34,835 bases of DNA. It comes from Phenylobacterium sp. (GTDB lineage: Bacteria; Pseudomonadota; Alphaproteobacteria; Caulobacterales; Caulobacteraceae). The stretch covers positions 1 through 34,835 of the forward strand of contig NZ_JAURWM010000261.1 of assembly GCF_030654915.1 (NCBI RefSeq). Direction: 5' to 3'. The notes beneath the pieces were generated by a model, which had not been told where the DNA came from, ran no database searches, and saw only the letters and a list, made by a program, of their open reading frames with translations. Each line of letters opens with the position of its first letter. The stretch's first letter is position 1. The translations under genes were made by a program, and so were the position numbers. This document shows, piece by piece, positions 7,783 to 15,336 of this stretch.

Positions 7783-8193
7783 TCATCTGTGGCGAAGATC
7801 CGACACCCCGCGTGAGATGAACGGCACGCTCGCGCCCGCCTGGCGCCGAAGGGAAACCTTGGTATGTCGGCCGCGCTGACGCCAGACGCCGTCGATCTGG
7901 TAAGGCGTGACCAAACGGCCGTCAAAAACGCCCGATAGCTGGCGGAACTCAATGTGGATGGCCTCGTCCCGCGTACGCAACGCACTCGGATAGAGCACCT
8001 CACGCTCATCAAGATTAAATAAGGTCGCTTTGCGGTCAGCTTCGATCACCAGCTCAACACGCTGGCGCCCGCGGTCATTGAGGACGCCGCCCCAAACGCC
8101 CTGAAACGGATCGGATGGGCCCCGCGCGAGCACCGGGAAGGCCAGGAGCGTCCCGAACACCACGCCGAGGGCCAGGTGTCTGCGATAGTTCAT
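7783..8193 (-). CDS. Small secreted protein of unknown function
   Basis: I do not recognise the family. The 136-residue product starts MNYRRHLALGVVFGTLLAFPVLA, a clear Sec signal peptide, followed by PFQGVWGGVLNDRGRQRVEL. The mature part is about 113 residues, rich in beta-type alternation and arginine, with no cysteines, so a small periplasmic beta-fold is likely. A similar PFxGxWxG segment occurs as a small domain in some bacterial hydrolases; that comparison is only a hint. ATG at 8193 is chosen because it puts the signal peptide at the N-terminus; an upstream in-frame start at 8253 does not. It lies 56 bases downstream of the outer-membrane protein gene on the same strand, so the two are probably co-transcribed. 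Confidence 0.65.
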   Translation of the reverse strand: MNYRRHLALGVVFGTLLAFPVLARGPSDPFQGVWGGVLNDRGRQRVELVIEADRKATLFNLDEREVLYPSALRTRDEAIHIEFRQLSGVFDGRLVTPYQIDGVWRQRGRHTKVSLRRQAGASVPFISRGVSDLRHR

Positions 8194-8249
8194 TTCAAAC
8201 GGTCCTGATGGCGGCCGGCGCTCGCGGCTGGCGCGGCGCCGGCCAAGGG

Positions 8250-8879
8250 TCAAAAGTGAACGGCGCCGCCGAAAACCACACGGGTTTCGCTGGCGTCGAC
8301 CTTCAGGCGATCACCGGCGGCGAAGCTGGCGGTCTTGTCGCCGTAGTCGGCACGGAGCAGCTCAGCGTGAACGGAAACGACCTCGCTCAGCATCTGCTGA
8401 TAGCCAACCCCGTAGATGACGCCCTGCAATTTCAGGTCTTCCTTGGAGCGGGACGTGGAGACCTCCAGACGACGGCGTTCAAGCCCGGCCTTTCCGTAGA
8501 TCAGGCCGCTATCGCCCACTAGGAAGCCGGCCTTGCCGACGAGGCTGTAGCGGAGCTTCGGTTCCACACTGATCTTGTTGGCGCCGAAGGTCCGGGAGGT
8601 GTCGCCGCCCCCTGCACCAAGACCCGCCTCGGCTCCAAGGTAAAAGCTGTCACCCAGAGTCAGGCCGTAGCCCGCGAAGCCGCCGTATCGCAGGCCGTTC
8701 TTGTCGGCCCCGCCGCTCTGCACGGCGCCGGCACGTGGCGTGTAGGTGAGGTCGGACTTCGACTTCCCGTAACCGATATCGGCGCCGGCATAGAAGCCGG
8801 CCCGGTCATCGTCCTGCGCCAGCGCAGGCGTCATCGCGACCGCGGCGAAGGCGGCGGCGAGGCAAATGGTCTTCAACAT
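8250..8879 (-). CDS. Outer-membrane beta-barrel protein (OmpA/Opa-like small porin)
   Basis: The 209-residue product begins with a signal peptide (MLKTICLAAAFAAVAMTPALA, cleavage before QDDD). It continues as an 8-stranded-barrel-like protein: FYAGADIGYGKSKSD, RYGGFAGYGLTLGDSFYLGAEAG, YSLVGKAGFLVGDSGLIYGKAG, ending TRVVFGGAVHF with the terminal Phe typical of BAM substrates. It has no OmpA peptidoglycan-binding domain. It belongs to the general outer-membrane beta-barrel class; function could be adhesion, structure or solute leakage. ATG at 8879 has GGAGAG just upstream. It diverges from the two-component pair, so that pair may regulate it (inference). Confidence 0.82.
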   Translation of the reverse strand: MLKTICLAAAFAAVAMTPALAQDDDRAGFYAGADIGYGKSKSDLTYTPRAGAVQSGGADKNGLRYGGFAGYGLTLGDSFYLGAEAGLGAGGGDTSRTFGANKISVEPKLRYSLVGKAGFLVGDSGLIYGKAGLERRRLEVSTSRSKEDLKLQGVIYGVGYQQMLSEVVSVHAELLRADYGDKTASFAAGDRLKVDASETRVVFGGAVHF

Positions 8880-9144
8880 CTCAACTCTCCATGCGCCTCG
8901 ACAGCCCGGCGACCGCGCCGACCTCGAGGCCAAGCCTTGGTGCCAGGACCGCATGGAGGGATTGCGCGGGAAGCGTGGAGATCGTGTGGGGATGGGCTTA
9001 CGAGAATTTCATCTGGCGATGTCGCAGCGCGAGCCGGCATGTCTGTTAGAGCCCAAGGCCGATCCACGGGGACTCGGCGCGATCTCCACAAAACCTCGAC
9101 ACTCCGGGTACAGACCTCTCCGCGCCCCACCGCAGGACCCGACC

Positions 9145-9840
9145 ATGGAAAATGCCCTGATCTGCGTCGTCGAGGACGATCCGGACATCGCTCGGATCCT
9201 CCAAACCTATCTGGAGCGCGAGGGTTTGCGCGTCGTCTGCGCGTCAGATGGCGAAACTGCCCTGCAACAGCACCTTAGCCTCAGCCCCGCGCTGATGCTG
9301 CTGGACGTCAATATCCCGAAGAAGGATGGCTTCGCGGTGATGAGCGAGCTGCGACGGCGCGGCGACACCCCGGTGATCTTCGCCACGGCCATGGCCGAGG
9401 ATATCGACAAGCTGACCGCCCTGCGCATGGGGGCCGACGACTATGTGGTCAAACCCTTCAATCCGGCCGAAGTGGTGGCCCGCGTGAAAGCGGTGCTGCG
9501 GCGGGTGAGCGGAGCAGGCCGTTCCGGCGTTCTGCGCCACGGCCCGATCGAGGCCGACCTCTCGGCTCACGTCGCGCGGGTGATCGGCATGTCCGGCGAG
9601 CCGACCGCCCTCAACCTAACGCTCAGTGAGTTCCGCATCCTCGCCCAGTTCCTAAACGCCCCGATGCGGGTCTGCAGTCGGGGCGAAATCCTCGACGCCT
9701 GCCTTCCCGAGAGCGAGGCGTTGGAACGCACGGTCGACAGCCACGTCAGCAATCTGCGGCGGAAGCTCGAGACGGCAGGGGCCACGGGCTACGTCGTCAA
9801 TGTGCGCGGCGTGGGCTACCGGCTCGCGGCGGCGGAATGA
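9145..9840 (+). CDS. OmpR/PhoB-family response regulator, BaeR/AdeR-like
   Basis: The 231-residue protein has an N-terminal receiver domain with acidic pair Glu10-Asp11, phospho-acceptor Asp54 in MLLDVNIPKKDG, and Lys103 in VVKPFNP. A winged-helix DNA-binding domain ends in SHVSNLRRKLE and VRGVGYRLAAAE. Text such as EDIDKLTALRMGADDYVVKP resembles BaeR and AdeR, regulators of envelope stress and multidrug efflux in other bacteria; no efflux gene is present here, so the regulon is unknown. ATG at 9145 is chosen over upstream in-frame codons because it begins the receiver domain. The stop overlaps the kinase start as ATGA, so the two are translationally coupled. Confidence 0.93.
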   Translation: MENALICVVEDDPDIARILQTYLEREGLRVVCASDGETALQQHLSLSPALMLLDVNIPKKDGFAVMSELRRRGDTPVIFATAMAEDIDKLTALRMGADDYVVKPFNPAEVVARVKAVLRRVSGAGRSGVLRHGPIEADLSAHVARVIGMSGEPTALNLTLSEFRILAQFLNAPMRVCSRGEILDACLPESEALERTVDSHVSNLRRKLETAGATGYVVNVRGVGYRLAAAE

Positions 9841-10997
9841 AACCGCCCCCCACTCTCGCTCGCCGCCTGGGGCTCGCCATCGGCGGCGCCCTGACCGCAG
9901 CGGTGATCTTTGTCGCCGGCGGATCGGCCGGGTTCGACCTACTGCTTCAGCGCGACCTTGAAGCCCGCGCTTCGCCAGAGGTCGCGCGCGCGGTCAAGGA
10001 GCTCAACAACGACCGACTTCCCGCCAGCGAGGACCTGCTCGCCCTGATCGAGTTCAGCAAGGGCTGGGAACCTCGGGTCATGGCGGTCGGCTATGGCGGG
10101 CTCGCCCTGCTGTCGACCATCGCCATCGCGCTGGGCGTCATGTTCGGCGGTCGTGTCGCACGGCAACTGGCGACCTCGGTCAACGCCGTGGCCGCGGGGG
10201 CTCGCCGCATCGCCGCCGGCGACTTCACCCACCGCATCACCGATCAACCCCGGCAGGCCCGCGAGATCCAGAGCCTGATCAGCAGCTTCAATAGCCAAGC
10301 CGAGGCGCTGGAACGATCAGACCGCCAACTTCGCTTCCACACGGCATCGGTCGCCCATGAACTGCGCACCCCGCTGACAGTGCTGCGCGGCTACATCCAC
10401 GGCGCATTGGACGGCGTGTTCCCTCGGGACGACGACCACATGCGGGCGCTGTTGACCCAGGTCGAGGACCTGTCGCGGATCATCGACGATCTGCGCACGG
10501 TGAGCCTGGCATCATCCGGCGCTCTATCGCTCCAGGTCGCGCGTTGCGATCTGGCCGCGGAGGTGCGCTCCGTGCTCGATGTCACGCGGCCGCAATTCGC
10601 GCTCGCCGCGATGGTGGTCGATGCTCAAGCCCTGCCAGCCACCTTTGTTCATGCCGACCCTGCCCGGGTCCGCCAAATGTTGCGGGCGGTGCTCGACAAC
10701 GCCCTTCGCTACGCGGCGGACGGTGGCAGCTTGACCGTCACGACCGAGCGGCTCGACGGTGTGAGCCTCGTGCGTGTCTGTGATCGGGGACCCGGCTTTC
10801 CGCGGGACGCCGAGGATCTGGTGTTCGAACGCTTTTGGCGCGCCGACCTGTCTCGTACTCGGGCCACAGGCGGATCGGGCCTTGGTCTGTCTGTCGTCAA
10901 GGCTTTGGCTGATGCGCATGGCGGGTGCGTGCAAGCCAAGAACCGCGACGGAGGCGGCGCCGTGATCGAACTCACCTTTCCCAACCAGCCGGACTGA
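9837..10997 (+). CDS. Sensor histidine kinase, BaeS/AdeS-like
   Basis: The 386-residue inner-membrane kinase has a first transmembrane helix (about 11-30) and a short periplasmic segment of about 50 residues. A second helix (about 82-103) is followed by a HAMP linker. The dimerisation domain holds phospho-acceptor His174 in SVAHELRTPLTVL. The ATPase domain has the N box DNALRYA, the G1 box DRGPGFP and the G2 box GGSGLGLSVVKALADAHGG. It phosphorylates the overlapping upstream response regulator. The small periplasmic part suggests sensing at or near the membrane rather than binding a large ligand. Confidence 0.93.
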   Translation: MKPPPTLARRLGLAIGGALTAAVIFVAGGSAGFDLLLQRDLEARASPEVARAVKELNNDRLPASEDLLALIEFSKGWEPRVMAVGYGGLALLSTIAIALGVMFGGRVARQLATSVNAVAAGARRIAAGDFTHRITDQPRQAREIQSLISSFNSQAEALERSDRQLRFHTASVAHELRTPLTVLRGYIHGALDGVFPRDDDHMRALLTQVEDLSRIIDDLRTVSLASSGALSLQVARCDLAAEVRSVLDVTRPQFALAAMVVDAQALPATFVHADPARVRQMLRAVLDNALRYAADGGSLTVTTERLDGVSLVRVCDRGPGFPRDAEDLVFERFWRADLSRTRATGGSGLGLSVVKALADAHGGCVQAKNRDGGGAVIELTFPNQPD

Positions 10998-11074
10998 GGT
11001 CCGCGAGCCAACCTGAGTAGTGGAAGCCATGTCGCCGCAGGTGCTAAGGGGCCTAGCTGGTTGCGGAGAACACC

Positions 11075-11944
11075 ATGGAAGGCCCGACGTCCCATTTCTA
11101 TTTCTCGCAGCGACTGCGCCTGCACTATGTCGACTGGGGAAACGAGGACGCGCCCCCGTTGCTGCTGGTCCATGGCGGCCGCGACCATTGCCGCAACTGG
11201 GATTGGGTCGCGCAACGGCTTCGCGATCGCTACCACGTCATAGCCCCGGACCTTCGCGGACATGGCGACAGCGCATGGGCGGTCGGCGGCGGCTACGACC
11301 AGGCGGCCTACATCTACGACTTGGCCCAGATCATCCACCAGAAGCGCATGGCTCCAGTGACCATCATCGCCCATTCGTTGGGCGCGGGCGTCACCCTGAA
11401 CTATTGCGGCGCTTTTCCGGAAAACGTGAAGAAGGTGGTCGCGATCGAGGGCTTGGGCCCCTCGCCCGCCGTCATGGCCGAACAGGCAAAACGCTCGGTC
11501 GATCAGCGAATTCGGAGCGGGGTGAAGGATCGACGCGAGAACTCCGGCCGCGCGCCGCGCCGCTACGCCAATCTGGACGACGCCGTCGCGCGCATGGCTG
11601 AAGAGAATCCCCACCTCAGCGCCGCGCAAGCGCGCCACCTGACGATCTACGGCGCGCACCAGAACGAGGACGGCTCATACTCCTGGAAGTTCGACAACCA
11701 CGCCCGCTGGGGCGGCGTCGGCGGCCTGTCGCATGACGACCAGCATCAGCTGTGGCGGAACATCACCGCGCCGGTGCTGCTGGTTCGCGGGACGGAGTCA
11801 TGGGCGTCCGACCCGGTGGTCGACGGCCGCATCAAGAATTTCCAGAACGCCCGCCTCGTAAACTTTGAAGGCGCCGGACACTGGGTCCACCACGACCAAT
11901 TGGACGGCTTCATGCGTGAGACCGAAATTTTCCTCGCGGAGTGA
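11075..11944 (+). CDS. Alpha/beta-fold hydrolase
   Basis: The 289-residue cytoplasmic hydrolase has the classic fold: LLLVHGGRDHCRNWDWVA near the oxyanion hole, DLRGHGDSAW, nucleophile elbow AHSLGAG with Ser101, and catalytic His269 in GAGHWVHHD. The acidic triad member is not obvious in LLVRGTESWASDP and may be the Asp in the ASDP segment. Similar proteins in alphaproteobacteria are annotated as esterases or epoxide-hydrolase-like enzymes of unknown substrate. ATG at 11075 is preceded by GCGGAGAACACC. It lies about 77 bases after the kinase gene and may be read through from it. It converges on the SDR gene. Confidence 0.85.
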   Translation: MEGPTSHFYFSQRLRLHYVDWGNEDAPPLLLVHGGRDHCRNWDWVAQRLRDRYHVIAPDLRGHGDSAWAVGGGYDQAAYIYDLAQIIHQKRMAPVTIIAHSLGAGVTLNYCGAFPENVKKVVAIEGLGPSPAVMAEQAKRSVDQRIRSGVKDRRENSGRAPRRYANLDDAVARMAEENPHLSAAQARHLTIYGAHQNEDGSYSWKFDNHARWGGVGGLSHDDQHQLWRNITAPVLLVRGTESWASDPVVDGRIKNFQNARLVNFEGAGHWVHHDQLDGFMRETEIFLAE

Positions 11945-12011
11945 TGCCAGGGAAGAGAACGGCGTCGCAGCATCTCAACGTCAGAATCGCCGGAAGTCTT
12001 GACCGTCCGCG

Positions 12012-12794
12012 TCAGCGCGGCTGCATGCGGATCGCGCCGTCGAGACGCACATCCTCACCATTGAGATAGCCGCAGGTGATCATGGTCTCGGCGAGTTGGG
12101 CGAACTCCTCGGCCACACCCAAGCGCTTGGGAAAAGGCACCGCGGCGGCCAGGCCGGCCTTCACATGTTCGGCGGCGCGCCCCAGCAGCGGCGTATCGAA
12201 GATCCCTGGCAGGATGGTGTTGACGCGGATCGCTTCGCTGGAAAGATCACGCGCGATCGTCAGGGTCATGCCGACGATGCCCGCCTTGGAGGCGGTGTAA
12301 GCCACTTGGCCGATCTGGCCGTCTTCAGCGGCCACCGATGCGGTGTTGACGATCGCGCCCCGATCGCCGTCTTCAAGCACGGGCAGGGTCAGCATTCCGG
12401 CCGCGCTCTTGGTGATGCAGCGGAAGGTGCCGATCAGGTTGATCTGCACAATCCGCTCGAAGTTCTCGAGCGGATATTCCTTGATCTCGCCCGTCTGCTT
12501 GTCGCGCGACACGGTCTTGGCCCCGCCTCCCACGCCGGCGCAGTTCACCAGGATCCGCTCCTGGCCGTGGGCGGCGCGCGCCTTCGCAAAGGCGGCGTCC
12601 ACCTCGGTCGAGGAGCTAACATTGGCTTGGCAAAACACCCCGCCAAGTTCCTTCGCCAGGGCTTCGCCCCGCTCCACGTCCAAGTCGAACAACGCCACCT
12701 TCACGCCATGGCTCGCCAGCCGGCGGGCCGTGGCGGCCCCGAGGCCCGATGCGCCGCCGGTGATGACTGCGGAAACGGTGTTGTCGAGCTTCAT
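12012..12794 (-). CDS. SDR-family dehydrogenase, probable 3-hydroxyacyl-CoA dehydrogenase type 2
   Basis: This short-chain dehydrogenase has 260 residues. The NAD-binding motif is TGGASGLG (residues 12-19), Asp37/Asp39 follow beta-strand 2, and NCAGV lies in strand 4. The catalytic Ser153, Tyr166 and Lys170 are in VAYTASKAG. The segment after NCAGV (SRDKQTGEIKEYPLENFERI) is longer than in most SDRs and resembles the insertion of HSD10-type 3-hydroxyacyl-CoA dehydrogenases, which oxidise 3-hydroxyacyl-CoA to 3-ketoacyl-CoA. It diverges from the acyl-CoA dehydrogenase gene, which fits a beta-oxidation role. A strong ribosome-binding site (GGAGG) precedes the ATG. Confidence 0.88.
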   Translation of the reverse strand: MKLDNTVSAVITGGASGLGAATARRLASHGVKVALFDLDVERGEALAKELGGVFCQANVSSSTEVDAAFAKARAAHGQERILVNCAGVGGGAKTVSRDKQTGEIKEYPLENFERIVQINLIGTFRCITKSAAGMLTLPVLEDGDRGAIVNTASVAAEDGQIGQVAYTASKAGIVGMTLTIARDLSSEAIRVNTILPGIFDTPLLGRAAEHVKAGLAAAVPFPKRLGVAEEFAQLAETMITCGYLNGEDVRLDGAIRMQPR

Positions 12795-12908
12795 CTGAGA
12801 TCCTCCAAGGAACCTCTGTAAACCGGGCCTTCCGTCACGGGAGTCCAGCGCTCAATTTCACCAGGTCGGAGCTTCAGTCAGTCACCGCGTACAGGCCGAT
12901 CACCCACG

Positions 12909-15293
12909 ATGGTCGCCCTCCACGTCAGGGTTTTGCGCCTCATCGATGGAGCCGAAGCCTTCGCCTGGCGTTTGCCGCAGATGCAAAACGTCTCCCTGCG
13001 CCGCGACATCCTAACCCGGCCGATCTTCCACTGGGCCAAGGGCGTGCTCCCTGCGCTGTCGGACACCGAACGCGAGGCCATCGAGGCTGGCGATGTCTGG
13101 TGGGACGCGGCTTTGTTCGGCGGCGATCCTGACTGGAAGACTCTCCTGGACTTACCGCCGGCCAAGCTGAGGCCCGACGAGCAAGCCTTCGTGGACGGTC
13201 CGGTCGAAGCCCTTTGCGCCATGCTCGACGACTGGCGCATCACCTGGGAAACACGCGACCTGCCGCCCGAGGCGTGGACTTTCCTGAAAGATAACAAGTT
13301 CTTCGGGATGATTATCCCCACGGAGCACGGCGGCCTGGGGTTCTCGGCCTTCGGCCACGCCGAAGTCGTGAAAAAGATCGCGACCCGCTCGGTGTCCGCC
13401 GCGGTCACGGCCATGGTCCCCAACTCCTTGGGCCCCGGCGAACTGATCATGCGCTTCGGGACACAGGCCCAGAAGGACCACTGGTTGCCCAGGTTGGCCG
13501 ACGGCCGCGAGATTCCGGCGTTCGGCCTGACCAGTCCGGAAGCCGGATCGGACGCCTCGGCCATGATCGATGAGGGCGTGGTCGCTCGGGGCGTATGGCA
13601 GGGCAAGGACGTCCTGGGCGTCCGCCTCAACTGGCATAAGCGCTACATCACCCTGGGACCGGTCTGCACGGTGCTCGGACTGGCCTTCAAGCTGCGCGAC
13701 CCCGATCATCTGCTCGGCGACCTGGAGGACATCGGCATCACCTGCGCTCTGGTTCCGACCGACATTCCCGGGGTCGAGATTGGCCGTCGCCACCTGCCAG
13801 CCTTCCAGACATTCCAGAACGGGCCGAACTGGGGACGCGACGTCTTCATCCCGCTCGACCTGATCATCGGCGGCGTCGACCGGGTCGGTCAGGGTTGGAA
13901 AATGCTGATGACGGCGCTGGCCGCCGGACGCGGCATATCACTGCCGGCGCTGTCTGGCGCCTCCGCCGCCTTCTCGGCCCTGACCACCGGCGCCTACGCC
14001 AGGGTCCGTGAACAGTTCGGCCTACCCATCGGCAAGTTCGAGGGGGTGCAGGAGCGCCTGGCCCGCATAGCCGGCAACGCCTACCTGATCGACGGCGCCC
14101 GGCGGCTGACCTGCATCGGCCTGGACCAGGGCCACCACCCCTCGGTGATCTCGGCGATGATGAAGGCCGGCGCCACCGAGCGGATGCGCGTGGTGGTCAA
14201 TGACGCCATGGACGTTCACGGCGGGAAGGCCGTGATCGAGGGACCGCGCAACTATCTGGGCGGCCACTACCGGGCCGTGCCGGTCGGCATCACGGTCGAG
14301 GGCGCTAATATCCTGACCCGCAGCCTGATGATCTTCGGCCAGGGTGCGATCCGGGCCCACCCCTATCTGCTTCAAGAGATCCTAGCCCTAGGCGATGCGG
14401 ACAAGCGTCGCGGCCTGGAACAGTTCGACGATGCGTTCTGGAAGCATGTCGCTCACGCTCTGCGCAACGGGATGCTCGCCTGGTCGCGCAGCTGGACGAA
14501 CGGGCTCAGCGCCCCGGCGCCCGACGCCGGCCGGGCTCGAGGCTTTTACCGCCAGATGGGGCGCTACACCGCGGCGTTCGCCCTCACAGCCGACGTCGCC
14601 CTATTGACGCTCGGCGGCGAGTTGAAGCGCAAGGAGATGCTCTCAGGGCGGCTAGGCGACGTGCTCTCCGAGCTCTACTTCCTGTCAGGTGCATTGAAGC
14701 GTTGGGAAGATGAAGGGCGTCGGGACGCTGACTTGCCGCTGCTCAATTGGTGCATGGATACCGGCTTCGCGACGATCGAGGCGAGGCTCGATGAGATCTT
14801 CGCCAATCTCCCGAACGCCGTCGCAGGGTGGCTGCTACGCCTCGCGATCCTGCCGCTCGGCCCGCGCCGTCGCGGCCCCTCCGACCGTGTCACACGCGCC
14901 TGCGCGGACTTGCTGCTCGAGCCATCGCCGACTCGCGATCGGCTTGTGGCCAATGTCTATGTCGGCGGGGCGGACGAGGCGGTCGGCCAGCTGATCGACG
15001 CCTTTGAGCAGGTGGTCGCCACCCAGCCTATTCATGATCGTCTGCGCGACCAGAAGATCCGTGACTGGAAGACGGCGGTCGGCCGCGGCCTGATCACGGC
15101 GGCGGAGGTGGCCCAGCTTGAAGCCGCCGACCGCGCCGTCGCCGCGGTGATCGAGGTGGATGACTTTGCGCCCACCGCCCTCGCCGCCCACGAGCAACAC
15201 CCTGTTCCGCCCGCGGAAACGCCGCCGCTGCACACGTCGCCCTCCGCGCCGCTCGCAAGCGTGGCTGGGAGCGCGCCCATCTTCCCGAGGTGA
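12909..15293 (+). CDS. fadE: FadE-type acyl-CoA dehydrogenase
   Basis: The 794-residue enzyme introduces the first double bond of beta-oxidation. It follows the proteobacterial FadE pattern through its length: AIEAGDVWWDAALFGGDPDW, EEHGGL-type text (TEHGGLGFSAF), VPNSLGPGEL, FGLTSPEAGSDA, KRYITLGPVCTVLGLAFKL, PGVEIGRRHLPAFQTFQNGP and the flavin/substrate region VEGANILTRSLMIFGQGAIR. The C-terminal third is the extra domain found only in FadE-like members. The N-terminal membrane helices of the E. coli protein are missing, so it is probably soluble or peripherally bound. No good ribosome-binding site precedes the ATG at 12909; an in-frame ATG 24 codons later is possible. It is followed after 43 bases by the acetyl-CoA hydrolase gene, probably in one operon. 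Confidence 0.93.
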   Translation: MVALHVRVLRLIDGAEAFAWRLPQMQNVSLRRDILTRPIFHWAKGVLPALSDTEREAIEAGDVWWDAALFGGDPDWKTLLDLPPAKLRPDEQAFVDGPVEALCAMLDDWRITWETRDLPPEAWTFLKDNKFFGMIIPTEHGGLGFSAFGHAEVVKKIATRSVSAAVTAMVPNSLGPGELIMRFGTQAQKDHWLPRLADGREIPAFGLTSPEAGSDASAMIDEGVVARGVWQGKDVLGVRLNWHKRYITLGPVCTVLGLAFKLRDPDHLLGDLEDIGITCALVPTDIPGVEIGRRHLPAFQTFQNGPNWGRDVFIPLDLIIGGVDRVGQGWKMLMTALAAGRGISLPALSGASAAFSALTTGAYARVREQFGLPIGKFEGVQERLARIAGNAYLIDGARRLTCIGLDQGHHPSVISAMMKAGATERMRVVVNDAMDVHGGKAVIEGPRNYLGGHYRAVPVGITVEGANILTRSLMIFGQGAIRAHPYLLQEILALGDADKRRGLEQFDDAFWKHVAHALRNGMLAWSRSWTNGLSAPAPDAGRARGFYRQMGRYTAAFALTADVALLTLGGELKRKEMLSGRLGDVLSELYFLSGALKRWEDEGRRDADLPLLNWCMDTGFATIEARLDEIFANLPNAVAGWLLRLAILPLGPRRRGPSDRVTRACADLLLEPSPTRDRLVANVYVGGADEAVGQLIDAFEQVVATQPIHDRLRDQKIRDWKTAVGRGLITAAEVAQLEAADRAVAAVIEVDDFAPTALAAHEQHPVPPAETPPLHTSPSAPLASVAGSAPIFPR

Positions 15294-15336
15294 GCGACAC
15301 CCGCTACGCAGACTGTAACTGGAACTGGGGGCAAGC

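Noticed and set aside
10709..11659. 316-codon minus-strand frame across the kinase and hydrolase genes
   Set aside because: It spans two well-supported plus-strand genes and shows no domain pattern; a GC-driven shadow.
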